Source of the DNA: Vicugna pacos
Lineage: Eukaryota > Chordata > Mammalia > Artiodactyla > Camelidae
Reading direction: 5' to 3'
DNA length: 64,000 nt
Assembly (NCBI RefSeq): GCF_048564905.1
Contig: NC_133012.1
Coordinates: 9,767,646-9,831,645 of the forward strand
The position numbers were made by a program, and so were the translations under genes. How positions within the stretch are numbered: position 1 is the first letter of the stretch; each line of letters opens with the position of its first letter. Positions 11,251 to 22,975 of this stretch are shown piece by piece. The notes below the pieces were generated by a model. It was not told where the DNA came from and did not search any database. It worked only from the letters and a program-made list of their open reading frames with translations.

Positions 11251-13094
11251 GATTCCTCTCTCGAGTGCTTTTCTTTTCATCACCCTTGACTGGTCCCTGG
11301 GGAGGAGACTTCATGAATCCTTCACTCAGCATGGAGATAAAAATGCAACTTGTTGCCCTGCAGCACCTTACAGTTTATAAATGGGAATGTGGAATAGTTC
11401 TCACAAATAGACCATACATAGACAGGAATGAAATCTACTTCTCTTTAGCCCTAATTTCCAGTTGTTTAACAAAGGAGCTTTACTTTTATTCCTCACTTAC
11501 ATACTCTTCTAAAAATGGAACCATAGGTGCATTTTTATAAGCATGTTTGATTTTTCAAGATATTAATATTTCACAGTGGGCAACCACGCCCAGGAAATAC
11601 ACTTGTAGATCCCAACAGTTTTATCAAGGCATTCATCAGAAATGTTTGATAACCACTGCATCTGGAGATCAAAGATACGCTTAGTGCCTTGTATAGGATT
11701 CAGCTTATTAATTTGCCAATTGACCTTCCTTTTCGTTATACATGGTTTTAGAAGCTCTCCCTTTTGTCACATGGTGGTGCGCTTGCATGCACGCATTCAC
11801 CCAAGACAGGCTCCAATTGAGATATTTCACCTCGGGATGCAACCTGCAAACTGCCTGGAAGCAGCATTATGAGCTGAAACCCCTCATTTTTCAATGGGCC
11901 CTTCTTTCTCTCTAAGTTTTCTCCATCCCCAAAACTTAAATAATATGCAGCCACAAATATTTAGGGAAATTTGGAAAGGGATAATGCTGGTATTTGGCTA
12001 AATTAATCAGAAACTCTAACTCCCTTACTTAGAGACTTAGGGATGGGATTTTGAAAAAAGTGCCTTGGTCAGTTACTCACCTCGAATCCCCTTTGTCTGA
12101 AATATGCATTTACCTTCTCTAAGTTGTCTATTTCAGCCAAGTTAGTCTACAGGATAGCTTCCTGCTCACACTAATATGAAAATTATTCACTCTGACCTTC
12201 TTGGAGGGACTGCTTTAGTGGCTCTTGCCTTGAAACAAGACAAATGCAGACCCCAGTATTACTATTAACTCAAACAGAACATTCAAGAAGAGAAGCAATC
12301 TCCTAAACAGCTCCCCAAATGCAGCACTTTCAAAGTTTTTAATTAAAACAACAACAAGAAAAATCTCATTTCCTTTTACCCAATGTTCATCAGGAAAAAT
12401 GTACTACAGTCAAGATTTCTGTGAAATTTTCTTCTTGATTTTTGCACTGCCGGATGCTATAAATTTGGGCATCATTTAGCAGATCATCTACTTTTCTTTT
12501 TTTTGCTTAACTTGCTGCTTATAATTTGAGGCTTAAGGAAAGGACCAAGTGTATAGATAAATCATCTGTAAGGAAAGAGGGAAAGACAGAACAGAGGACT
12601 GAAGAAAAGGAAAGTGACAAAGGTGGGAACTTCTAACCACAGAAATCCCCTTTAATTTGGAAATCTGAATAAATGATGACATTAAACTGCTGTATAACTA
12701 AAACTACTACCAATTTCAGAGTTCTTAAATTTTTAAATGATAGAAACACAGAATTTGTACAGTGATGGATTATCATAATTAAGCATTCCAAAAGTTGGCA
12801 AGAAATCATTTCTTGTCATCCCCAAAATTTACATCTGAAACAGGCTGATGTCTTTAAAGTCCTTTAGATAAATTGCACAATATTTCTTATTTGGGATAAT
12901 TAGCCTTTGGGGTTTTTGCACCATATAAAATAATGAATACACGTGTGTGTATATAAACCCATGAGCACACATATCCATTCTACACATGCATTATTTAAGC
13001 CAGCACATTGATTAGCTCTATACATGTTTTTATCATAATCAGAGGAAGTCTTTTCTGCCCATCACTTGTATTAATTATGAATTGGTTCACTGAT
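11251..13094. other. Unassigned non-coding sequence
   Basis: No gene, RNA or repeat family is recognised over this 1.8 kb. It is AT-rich with a short CAACAACAAGAA patch near 12350. Confidence 0.45.
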
Positions 13095-13560
13095 TAGTTA
13101 TGGCTTGAATTGTGTTCCCCACCGAAAGATTTGTTAAAGCCCTAACCTCTGATACCTATGAATGTGATCTTATTTGAAAATAGGGTCTTTGCAGATGTCA
13201 GCAAGTTTAGATGAGCTCATGAGGGTGGGCCCGAATGCAGTGTGATTGATATTTTTACAGGAAGAGGAAAACGCCACGTGAAGACAGAGACGCAGAGAGA
13301 ACACAGCACCATCTGAGGACAGAGGCAGAGATTGGAGACACGCAGCTGCAAGTCAAGGAACATCAAGGCTTGGTGGCCATGCCCAGAAGCTCTGGAGACG
13401 CAAAGACGGATTCTACCCAGGGGCTCAGAGGAATATGGCTCCAATGATACCTTCATTTCAGACTTCCCACCCCCAGAACTATGAGAAAATACCTTTCTGT
13501 TGTTTCAAGGCACCCAGTCTGCGGGTACTCTGTTACGGCAGTCCTAGGAAACTAATCTAC
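13095..13560 (+). mobile_element. MaLR solo LTR, MLT1-type
   Basis: It begins GTTATGGCTTGAATTGTG, continues with AAAGCCCTAACCTC, GAATGTGATCTTATTTG and AATAGGGTCTTTGCAGATG, and ends with CAGAACTATGAGAAAATA, TTTCTGTTGTTTCAAGG and ACCCAGTCTGCGGGTAC, followed by CTAGGAAACTAATC. These are the ordered MLT1 blocks. It is older and more diverged than the MST-type copies and has no internal region. An L2 in the opposite orientation begins right after it. Confidence 0.85.
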
Positions 13561-13571
13561 CATCCAACCGG

Positions 13572-14150
13572 TCATTCAACAAATATTTCTTGAGCATATT
13601 TTATGAGCTTCAGATTGTGTTAGCTGCCAGAATTTGACAATATTGAGTTACAAGGATGATGAATATGTCACTGGGGAGGAAAAACAATCAGATAGAACAT
13701 CTGGGGACAATTCAGAGCGTTGTGGGAACACAATCAGAGGCTTCCAAATAAAGGATCATGGACGTGCTTCCACTGAAAGGGGACTCTCCGCTGAAATCTG
13801 GAATGATGAGTGGGAGTTCGCCTAGAGAGGAACAGGAGGAAGATTGTTTCAGTCCAAGGGAACCACAAGGTCCAGATCTGAAGAGCAAGAGAGAGGCTTC
13901 AGCGTTCAATGACTATTAGTGTAGCAGGAGAAAGAGAGATGCAATTACCCAGAGAGGAAGGGCGCCTACTCCCAAGGGCTTTGTAAGCCACTTAAGGAGC
14001 TGCAACCTTTATTGTCTGCGAGGGAGGTGATATTTAGGATTTTAGTCAGAGGATTGCTGTGATCACCTATGGACTGAGAAACACAATTCTGATTATCGTG
14101 TGGAAAATGGACTGGAAAGTGATAAAGACTAGGCAACGGCAGCCTGCGTA
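13572..14150 (-). mobile_element. L2 LINE 3' region (antisense)
   Basis: It opens with TTCAACAAATATTTCTTGAGCA, the reverse complement of the L2 terminus. It later shows GGGCTTTGTAAGCCACTTAAGGA and a GATTGCTGTGATCA block (13976-14064), which match the order of antisense L2 (the 'gggctttgtaggccatggtaagga ... gtgacatgatc' region). It is ancient and highly diverged. It abuts the MLT1 LTR. Confidence 0.65.
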
Positions 14151-14204
14151 TTGGGAAAACTGACAGAATTCAACAAGCACTCTGATCTGCATTTACCCAC
14201 TGTT

Positions 14205-14430
14205 TAAATCCCCAGAGCACCTTCACAACTGATTTTTATCTGTAGCTTCCACCAACCTCCTCAGTTAAGCTGAACAGGAATTACTCCCCACTCTACCTTG
14301 TCAAGAACCATGACACAGCAAAACAAAGCAATTGGACAAGAATCACACAGCTGGTTAATGATGAAACTGGGACTGCAAGCATGTCCTCCCCTTGCCCTGG
14401 GTGCGCCTCATTCTACAGGGGATGCGCAGT
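14205..14430 (-). mobile_element. MIR SINE (antisense)
   Basis: The words AAATCCCCAGAGCACCTTCACAAC, TTACTCCCC, GACAAGAATCACACAGCTGG and TGAAACTGGGACTGCAAGCATG follow the reverse-complement order of MIR. It is old, with many substitutions. The 5' tRNA-related head is at the right-hand side and is poorly preserved. Confidence 0.65.
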
Positions 14431-16414
14431 GCCCATAACTAAAATTTTACTGTCATCACGGGGAAGCCATCGCTGCAGAAAACCAGGATGATGCCCTGAA
14501 AAGATCACTCCATCCGCAAGAGCTGGAACAGAGTGCCTGGCGGGGCTCTCCACCCTTTCCCCTCAAGCACGTATGTGCACAGCTCCACCAAGTGGAGGAA
14601 AATAGATCTTGGGCTCAGGGAGGATGACACCTAAACATTATAGGGCAGGGATGGGAGGTAGGAGGAAGAAGAATCTTATCTTGCCATTACCTCTGACTAC
14701 ATTACTGGACAGATATGTACTTTATTAGGTGAGCCATCAAAACTCACTGGAGGAGGGGAAGAGAAGGGAAGGGGGAATGTTCTTTAACCATGTCTCGCCA
14801 TCCCATTGGCAATGCCATCCTCTAAGCAGAAAAGAAGAAAGACGTAGTGTGCCCTCACTATGGTTTCGATCAGCTTCTTTTTTATGTTCATGTATTTGTG
14901 CACTTACTGGAAGATTTGCAGCTTCAGAAGCCTTTATCTTCTGTGACGATTTGGTGGAAGGTGCACTCTGACCTCCAGGGAAGCCTAAGATTACATGTTT
15001 GTGATTTTGTAAATACACGCACACAACGCCTATGCACAAATCCACGACTCCTGCCCCGAAGGGAGGAGCTCAAAAGTGGATGAAGGATCCACAACCTACA
15101 GAGTGGGCAAGTAGAAGGAAAGAAGTAAAAAGCTATCTCTTCTCTTGCTCTTGACAAACTGGCTGTAGGTATTTTCTCTCTTCCCCAAATTCACCATGTG
15201 GCGACAAAGGTCCATAGTCATCCTCCTCTTGGAAAGCCCTTGGCAGCCCTAGCAGCCTGTGCTGTGGCCACATTAAAGAAAGATATGGAGTGCCCAGATT
15301 AGGTGAAAACTGCTGTAGATCCTTCTGTTTCCATGTTTTTTGTTGCAGTTGAAGAGGTAAAATCCAGAAGGCCAAGTTCAACGTGTTGACCTAATCTAAA
15401 GAAACAAGAGATTCAGTTATCCTACATTCTAGGCTTTCAACTAAGGAGGCAAAGGAATCCTAAGTTGATCTTAATGGTCCTACCCTGCTCCCTAGGATAG
15501 GAAACTACATATGTGTTTGGGACCAAACCCAATTAGTCAGAGTGTTCATTCATCTGACGTATCCCCTCTGCTTATGTCTCCTTGGTGACCTAACAGAAGA
15601 CGTCTGGTGAGGATTTGGAGGTATGGGATGTAGTCCATCCTCTCCTTAGAGATTTTCTACTCATGTCACTTGAAAAGCTCTTTCACAGCTGCTTGTTAAT
15701 TGAAGAGAAGTGGTGGGAAGCCGTCAATGCACAGTTAAGACACTGGGATGCTGGAAATGTACTGATTTGTACTTGGCAGAGAGAAGACCGAAGAGGTAAA
15801 CATCTTGCTGGAAAACACAATCAGCCCAATGGAAAATCAGGCTTCTCCTCCAAGTCTTCAGCTTCAGGAATCAGTGCCACCATGGGCTGGGTTGTTGTTC
15901 GCCTGAATGAAGGGCTTTAGACGGGCTTAAGTCACCACTTGGACATCGACAGTCAGGGCAAGTCTTGCCTGCATAGGATGCATTGGCTGATTAGGGCTGC
16001 CCTGGAGAATAGCTTTCTGCAGAGGACACTGCCATTTGGATGAGAAGTAAGTTCTAAACCCCAACAGCTGTGATGGATGAACGACCCTTCTGTACTCTTT
16101 GGGAGGTGAGGAGACATTAACCTTGTACCTTGGCCAGATTTCATCCTATTATATTCTCCTTCCTTAAATCTGCCCTCTCTGTCCCCAGCAAGAGCAGTTG
16201 GACATCATATGTTGTTTGCTCTCCAGCCCCCGAAGTCAAAGCATGGTTGTTGCCTAAGAGCATTTTAAGGTGGACTGAGTGGTTATATATTCTGTCATAT
16301 CATCTCAACACGGTTGTGTGGGGGTGTCTTCTAATTCATTAATAGCCTGTGTGTTTGGCAAGATATGCAGAAAATGTATGAAACCCACAACATTCCTGGA
16401 GTTTGTTTCCCAGC
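14431..16414. other. Unassigned non-coding sequence
   Basis: No repeat or gene is recognised. Several overlapping open frames of 60-102 codons on both strands (for example 14737-15045 minus and 15615-15920 plus) share no known motif and carry no sign of exon structure. Confidence 0.45.
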
Positions 16415-17130
16415 ATTTTCTTCATTCATTCAACAAACAGTTACAGAACCTACTAGTTCTACTTCTGGGAAGATACAAAGATGAACAAGCCAAGACCCGT
16501 GCTTTGCACTAGAGACAGGCACATAAAGAGTTAAGAAAGCCTGTAACAGAGGTATGCCCAGGCACAGTGGAAAAGAGAGGAAAGAGGGATTGAATCTTCC
16601 CGACAAAATGGAAGACTCAACATGCCAAATGAACAGAACCCCTTAATCATTAAGTCACAAAACATTCCCAGGACTCAGCAATCCTGTGATGAGATTTTTC
16701 AAGAAAACATAGAAACTGAGCCATAGTACAATCATATGCCAGGGAGGCTGACATGGCTGATGAAGAGGAGAGAAAGAGACCAGTGGGAGTGAAAAGGAAT
16801 TCCCTCTCATCAAAGGACTTGAGGGAACAGTAACATAAGCACAGAGAGAAAGAGGGTGGTGATGGAGCAGGGAGGAAGGATATTTCATTAAGGAAATAAC
16901 TAAATGAGAATCAACAAGGAAATAAATAAAGGAGTTTGAAACAGACAATAGATTGCATCAGATTATCATGGTTGTTTAATGTCAGACTAAGGAGTTTAGA
17001 CTGGATTTGTCATAGTAGATTTTTATAGACTTCTGAGTAGGGGAGTGATGTCAACTCTGGATAGAGGTTGGACTGGATAATTTTTGTGATCTAAGTATAA
17101 CCTGTCAACAAAATGCAGAAAAGACTGAGA
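16415..17130 (-). mobile_element. L2 LINE 3' region (antisense), worn
   Basis: It starts with TTCATTCATTCAACAAACAGTT, the antisense L2 terminus, then ACAAAGATGAACAAGCCAAGACCC. Near its end it has AAGGAGTTTAGACTGGATTTG and AGGGGAGTGATGTCAACTCTGG, which fit the antisense L2 'ttggattttattctgagg ... gggagtgacatgatc' region in order and spacing. The middle is too diverged to follow. Confidence 0.55.
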
Positions 17131-17204
17131 TTCCAGGCAGCAATACCTCATGGAAAGATAGCTCAGCAATCCAAGTGTATAAAGAAAAAAGCCAGCAAAC
17201 CAAA

Positions 17205-17395
17205 ATAGGGAAGAGGGCTTGGGAATCAAACAGACCTGTTGTGTGACCTTTGCCAAGGGACAAGGACTGTAAATTGCTCTGAATGTCATGGACACATCTG
17301 TACGACAGAGATAATAATAGAGCTTATCACACAGGCTAATAGAATTCGTTTAGGCTGTGCAGGTAAAGCACTTTGCTGGTTCTGGGATCTTGTAT
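17205..17395 (+). mobile_element. MIR SINE fragment
   Basis: Words such as TGTGTGACCTTTGCCAAGG, GACAGAGATAATAATAGAGC and GTGCAGGTAAAGCACTTTG follow MIR sense order. The 5' head is degraded. Ancient. Confidence 0.65.
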
Positions 17396-18136
17396 CTAAG
17401 AAATAGTCACTACTTTTGTTGTGGAGATAATTACTGTTGCCTTTGAAACATGGAAGAAGGGCTTAGCGGAGTTTACTGGAATGGAAGACTTAACCGGATA
17501 GGGTGACTGATTGAAAACACTAGTACAAATTCACCTCATAGATACAGTGAATGACCTATGACAGTAGAATGGGGCTGAGAGCACAAGGGGGTATCAATGG
17601 AAAACTTGACAAACAGCCTTCAACCCGGTGTCAGGCTTTGGGGATTCTCCATGAGAGCGCTAAGTACACTGGATGCTCATCAGAAGTACCAATTCAATTC
17701 ATGGAAATATTGAGACACTATTTTTGGCTCTAGAGATCTGATTTGTCATTGTTCAAACTTGGTGTATGGCTGAAGAATGCTTTGAGAGGAGGAAAAGTAA
17801 TGAAGGAATCAAACGCAAGGACTTTGAAGTTAAACTATTACCAGGTTCCCTAGCTTACACTCAGTTAGGTTGCCACGTGTCATTTATGCAAAATTTGATT
17901 ATATTTAAGCTTGCATTATGGAAGGTTTCTGGAATGAAGGGAAAAGAGAGAAAACGAATTTAAATGTCCCAATCTCTATTCACAAATAATTTCATTTCTG
18001 TAGTTAAAGGATGTTTCATAGGTGATTGCATGGCAAACAAAAGAAATAAATTTCCACTATTTTATTTTGCCACTCAACAGTCAAACTTCCCCCTTGAGTT
18101 TCAGCCCTGAGAAGGTAGTAATTCACTTGTCTCTTT
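17396..18136. other. Unassigned non-coding sequence
   Basis: No gene or repeat family is recognised. Confidence 0.45.
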
Positions 18137-18284
18137 AACAACACAGCTTTGGTGAGGGGGTGGGTAATTAGGTTTACTTATTTATTTTGAGAGGAGGTAC
18201 TGGGGATTGAACCCAGGACCTTGTGTATGCTAAGCATGCGCTCTACCACTTGAGCTATACCCTCCCCCCAACAACACAGCTTTG
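18137..18284 (-). mobile_element. Camelid tRNA-derived SINE with perfect target duplication
   Basis: The 15 base word AACAACACAGCTTTG occurs exactly at 18137-18151 and 18270-18284. Between them (18152-18269) lies the SINE on the minus strand. Its tRNA-like head includes the A-box region around TAGCTCAAGTGGTAGAGC and a B box that reads GGTTCAATCCCCAG, ending in TACCTCCTCTCAAAATAAATAAG. The identical duplication points to a fairly recent retroposition. Unusually, almost no A-rich tail separates the SINE end from the duplication. I identify it as a Vic-1-type camelid SINE from memory; similar copies lie at 33194 and 42332. Confidence 0.93.
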
Positions 18285-18569
18285 AATAACTATAAAATCC
18301 AGAATTAGTGTCAGTGAATTCTCTTTAGCAAGTAGTGAAAAGACCAAGGATATAAAACTTGACCTGAGAGCATTTTTTCTCAAAGAAAACTTTGACTTAC
18401 TTAATAATAATAATTTAATAATTTACAGACTACACTGTAGGCTAAAATAAAGTTAAAATAAATAATATTCCAATATATGAATTTTGGGATAACTATACTG
18501 TAAGACATAGAGAAGTAGTGAAAAGCTTACACCTGTACAAGGGCTCACTGTGAATCTGATAGTTACAGG
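18285..18569. other. Unassigned AT-rich sequence with a hairpin
   Basis: AT-rich spacer containing AATAATAATAATTTAATAATTT. At its end the word TTACACCTGTA (18527-18537) is answered by its exact reverse complement TACAGGTGTAA (18564-18574), giving an 11 bp stem with a 26 base loop. The right arm overlaps the proposed LTR start. Confidence 0.5.
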
Positions 18570-19030
18570 TGTAAACTGATACAGATGTGATCTCGGCGAC
18601 TCTGAAAATACAGAAACTTCATTTAAAATGGAGTCCAGAGGCCAGAAGGTGGAGCTCTCATGCCCTACTCACTTGATGTCAAATGCATTACCAACGGAAG
18701 GGTCACAACTTTACTATCCAGCAAGAGGAAGGGAGAATTCCTCCCTGCCTGGCAACAGCCTAGCCAATGAGAGACTGTCACAACTCACCCAATGAAAAGT
18801 CACTACAATCTGAATTCCCGGTTTCCTCCAATGGACTCTTTGTTTATAACAGCCCCTCCTGACCCCCCATCTCCTGTATAAAAGAATATTCGTTTCTCTC
18901 CTTTGTTCTCCAGACTTGCCTGTGGTTCACCATAGACTGCATGTCCTGAATCGCAATTCTTTGTTGTTCCCACATAAACCCATTTTTCTGGGGGGGGGGG
19001 ACCTGGCTGTCTTACTGTTTTAGGTTAACA
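18570..19030 (+). mobile_element. ERV1-type solo LTR
   Basis: About 460 bases that look like a gammaretrovirus-like LTR. It has the ends TGTAAAC...GTTAACA and U3 features in order: several CCAAT boxes (GCCAATGAG near 18773, CCCAATGAAA near 18789, TCCAATGGA near 18827) and a TATA box TGTATAAAAG near 18876. A pyrimidine-rich R region, a CACATAAACCC stretch where the polyadenylation signal is expected, and a U5 ending in TGTTTTAGGTTAACA follow. A run of eleven Gs (18990-19000) sits in U5. I see no adjacent internal region, so it is a solo LTR fossil. No clear target duplication was found, so the left edge is uncertain by some tens of bases. Confidence 0.7.
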
Positions 19031-19976
19031 ACCCAAATACCATAAACAGCATCATTGTCCCTGCCATACTTTTCTGAAAAGAAAAACAACTGTCAGTAAA
19101 GTTCTTAGCCAAAGCAAAAGACAATCTTCCGTCAATATATACAGCAGCTTATGGCAGCCTCACATCCTCTTAAAAAAATTCAGAGTGCGCTAAAAACTAT
19201 AAAAACATGGTGTGTGTTTGTAAAGTGAAGTTATCATCTAGCTCAGTCATTATGAATAGGGTTTTCAACTACATGAATGTCCTTGGGACTATTGCAAAGT
19301 CATGAGGGGCACAGAAAAAGAAAAAGCCTTTTTGGAAACCCTAATCCTGGCTACCTGTAGAGCTAATACAGCACCTCATGAGATCAGGACAACCAGAAAT
19401 GTTCCTACAAGCTTCCCAAAACCCTTTCTTTGGGAGGAATACCAGTCCCATTAGGAACAAGTGGCACAGAGATAGAGAGTAGAGAATATGCTGCAAATAA
19501 AGGGCATGTGGTGTTTTTCATGTGTTAAGTATTTATATTTGTTTTTGTGAAATTACATTTCTGGAACTTTCGTATGATGAGGTCAAGGGATACGCAGAGA
19601 CGCTCTTAAAATATAGCTCACCTATTGAGAATCAACTCCACAAAAGCCCTTGGTTAATCAGATTTACTCTTTGATATCCTGCTTTTAAAAGAAAAAGACA
19701 AATCAAAAAGACAGATTCTAACCAGGGAATTAAGAAGTAAGTTCCCTGGCATACACATGAAAAACGTTTTTCATGGTTTTAATATACTCAGTTTTTTTTT
19801 TTTTTGAGTGAATAAAGGCTTTGCCAAATCTCTTTTTCTCTATCTGTGTTTTTATTACAATGAAAACAAATGTTTAGAATGATAATGCCAAAACATTCTC
19901 TGCAATGGATTCTTAACCTGGGGTCTATTGCCAGGGAAACAAAGGTGGGCTGCAGGGGTCTGTAATAGCATGTAAA

Positions 19977-19978
<2 letters not shown>
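19031..19978. other. Unassigned non-coding sequence
   Basis: No gene or repeat family is recognised. A T run (19792-19805) is present. A minus-strand open frame at the right end is extended only by the TG microsatellite. Confidence 0.45.

Positions 19979-20022
<44 letters not shown>
19979..20022 (+). repeat. (TG)n microsatellite
   Basis: About 22 uninterrupted TG units. Length and purity suggest it is polymorphic. Alternating purine-pyrimidine DNA of this kind can adopt Z-form. Confidence 0.97.
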
Positions 20023-20023
<1 letters not shown>

Positions 20024-21569
20024 TTTCTTGATAATTTCTGGTATTATCCATAGCTCTAATTATATTCTCAAAATAATTTATGTTCCAAAAATGTAAAATA
20101 CAGCAAACAATGCTCCGCATTTTTCAGCCCTTAAGGATTAAATTTAACCCAATGGTATTTTTTCTTCATCAAACATGTCAGCAGTGTCTAGAATGATTTT
20201 TCACCACAAAGGTCAAAAGAAACAGGGAATTCAGAGTGACACTCAATAAAGTGGAAGATTAACTGGAACACTCCAGTAAATTGAGGTTTTCTGATTTACC
20301 TTACAATGGTAAAGTTAAAAAACAAGAAATAAAACTTCCCAGTTAAATCATCAATCCATTCAGATTCCCAAAGGGAGGGCCTAACAATAAATCACCCTTT
20401 AAGCTCCAAGATTCTTTATGTATTCAATATGATGTTGATGGTGGTTGCCATTGAGTTGAGTCAAAATGCATTAACTTTATGTAGATAATACAGTGGATGG
20501 AAACTAAGAAACAGAAAGACAACAACAACAAAAACCCTTGTTGACATGGAATTTTGAACATAAAATATTAAACACAATGTTACATACTGTTTCCCAATGA
20601 TTTTGGTTCCTCCTACTTACTAGAAAGACTACACAGGGACTAGTTGCGTTGCATATTTTTGAGTGACAGCAGAATAAGCCAAGGTATACATAATTATTGT
20701 AATTTATAATAAGTACATCTCTTCTATGACATAAATGGGGATGAGAAGCCAATGGACCTCAGCAGGTCAAGAGGGTGTGGAACCTGAGAGCTGTTTGCCC
20801 ATGTGCCTTCTAAACGGATATCATCCCTTGCAGAGTTAACACCATGCCCCACCTGGGGGGAAACATTCAAAGGCACATTGTGCTAATAATCTACGATATT
20901 TCTACCCCTCAACAAAATTAGCCCCGTTTTGTCCACCTTGGGAACCATCACTTTCTTGTCTAGGTAGTGCAACCAACATCAGACCTGCCTCCTGGTAATA
21001 CGGCAATGGGCCAACTTCTCCCCTCGTAAATCAACCCATCAGCTTTACAATGAAAAAAAAAAATCTGCTTTCTAGAGACTCCAAATCACTGGTTACTACT
21101 GTCCAGTTCTAACATTTGGGGAAAGAAAGGTGATAGTAGTTTAGCAAAAGCGACTCAAAGTGCTGCGTATAAAAATCTGTTTGGGAAGAGAAGGGAAACC
21201 ACCACTGTGCAAGGTGGTAAACGAGGTGTGGCCATGTCAATCAACTCTAGGCAATGAGATTCGAGCAGAATATAAACCAGATCCTTAACAGCAAGCTGTC
21301 TGCCCTCTACTTTCTCTTTGGTCAGGGATGCCCCGTGTGTCTTTTTTTCCTGAGGGATGGAAGACAGGTGAGCGTGATGAGCCAGTTTCAAGCCTACAGA
21401 GAAAGGAACACCTTGAAGGATGGTGAAGTCATCACAGAAGGTACCTGAGCCCCTGGATGATGTTGGCAGAGAGAACTGCCCCAACTCCCTGCACCACCCG
21501 CCATCTCAGACTTCCAAGTGAAAGAGAAATCTTCTGTCTTGTTCAAAGCAATCATTTCAGTCTCTGTTA
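20023..21569. other. Unassigned non-coding sequence
   Basis: No gene or repeat family is recognised over 1.5 kb. Open frames of 61-109 codons on both strands near 21155-21580 overlap each other and have no recognisable content. Confidence 0.45.
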
Positions 21570-21571
21570 AA

Positions 21572-21642
21572 GCACCCAAATAACATCTACAGTACCTAGA
21601 ACAGTGCCTGCCACATAGTAAATGCCCAAGAAATGATGGCTA
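21572..21642 (+). mobile_element. L2/MIR-type 3'-end fragment
   Basis: TACCTAGAACAGTGCCTGCC followed by ACATAGTAAATGCCCAAGAAATG is the shared 3' core of L2 and MIR elements. It is too short to decide between them. Confidence 0.7.
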
Positions 21643-21837
21643 CTCTGAAATTTCCCAGGACAACTGGGAAATGGACTCCAGACGTATAACCAGAGCCCCA
21701 TTTCCCAAGTCTATCCTGAGGAATGCTACCTAGTAATCATGAATAGTAACAGTTCTCAGAATAAAAGCAGGGATGTAGGTGGATGGGGCCAAATAGTTTT
21801 GAGAAATACTGAGTTCCTCTATTGATGAATTACTTGG

Positions 21838-22276
21838 GGAATCATGCTGCCTGACTTCAGACTACACTGCAAAGCTACAGTAATCAAAACCGTGGTACTG
21901 GCACAAAAAACAGACACACAGATCAATAGAACAAGATACAAAGTTCAGAAATAAACCCACTTACAGTCAATGAATCTACAACAAAGGAGGCAAGAATATA
22001 CATTGTGGAAAAGACAGCCTCTTCAATAAGTGGTGCTGGGAAAATTGGACAGCTACATGGAAAAGAATGAAATTAGAACATCCTCTAACACCATATCCAC
22101 AAATACACTCAAAATGGATTAAAGACCTAAATGTAAGACCAGATACTCTAAAACTCCTAGAAGAAAACACAGGCAGAGCACTCTTTGACATAAATCACAT
22201 CAATATTTTTTTTTGGATCCCTCTTCTAAAGTAAAGGAAATAAAAGCAAAAACATACAAATGGGACCTAACTAAAT
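21838..22276 (+). mobile_element. L1 ORF2 fragment (C-terminal part of the coding region)
   Basis: Translation in one frame gives stretches typical of the region just after the L1 reverse transcriptase domain: SKPWYWHKKQTHRSIEQ, then [17 protein letters not shown], then [20 protein letters not shown]. The fragment carries internal stops (for example after AKLQ and YSQ) and is truncated at both ends, so it is dead. It lies 350 bases upstream of a separate L1 3' end (22645) that is delimited by its own duplication, so the two are independent insertions. Confidence 0.9.
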
Positions 22277-22628
22277 GAAGTCTTTAATCTTCTAATATTA
22301 TGATTACTCCTAAGGAGAGGGAAAGAGTGTGTAGGGTTCCCTAAACTCGTTAGACCCACGGCACCTTTCTTCTTCAAGAAGCCTACTGTGGAAACAGTGT
22401 TTTCTGGACCCAACTTGGGAAAACATTTCACTAGAGAATGAATTTCAAAGACTTTCAGTGAACCAGGCTAAATTATTCTAAAAGAGCCCCCTACCCTTAC
22501 AGTATGGCATGAGTACATAAAAGGATATTAACTCACATTTCAAAATCAAGTAGTTAATATTTCCCAAGTAATCACAGAGGGGGAGAATCACAAGTGGAGA
22601 GAGAAAAAGACCACGGTGGAGCAGATAC
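22277..22628. other. Unassigned sequence between two L1 pieces
   Basis: About 350 bases with words such as GTGTAGGGTTCCCTAAACTC and CTTGGGAAAACATTTCAC that recall a dispersed mammalian repeat, but I cannot name the family. Confidence 0.4.
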
Positions 22629-22975
22629 AAAATCACAGCTACTCATATGTGGAATCTAAAAAAACCCCTAAAACATAAATACAAAACAGAGACAGACTCA
22701 TAGACACAGAATACAAACTTGTGGTTGCCACAGGGGTGGGGGTGGGAAGGGACAGACTGGGATTTCAAAATGTAGAATAGATAAACAAGATTATACTGTA
22801 TAGCACAGGGAAATATACACAAGATCTTGCGGTAGCTCACAGCGAAAAAAATGTGACAATGAATATATATATGTTCATGTATAACAGAAAAATTGTGCTC
22901 TATACTGGAATTTGACACAACATTGTAAAATGACTATAACTCAATAAAAAAATGTTAAAAAAATCACAGCTACTC
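22629..22975 (+). mobile_element. 5'-truncated L1 with perfect target duplication
   Basis: The word AAATCACAGCTACTC is present exactly at 22630-22644 and again at 22961-22975. Between them is about 315 bases of L1 3' UTR, starting at ATATGTGGAATCTAAA and ending in AACTCAATAAAAAAATG plus As. Recognisable blocks are ACAGACTCATAGACACAGAATAC and TATACTGTATAGCACAGGG. The intact duplication marks a comparatively recent insertion. Only the last few hundred bases were copied, the usual L1 5' truncation. Confidence 0.93.

Noticed and set aside
21838-22975. One long L1 covering both the ORF2 fragment and the 3' UTR
   Set aside because: The 3' piece has its own exact duplication and is preceded by 350 bases that are not L1, so these are two insertions.
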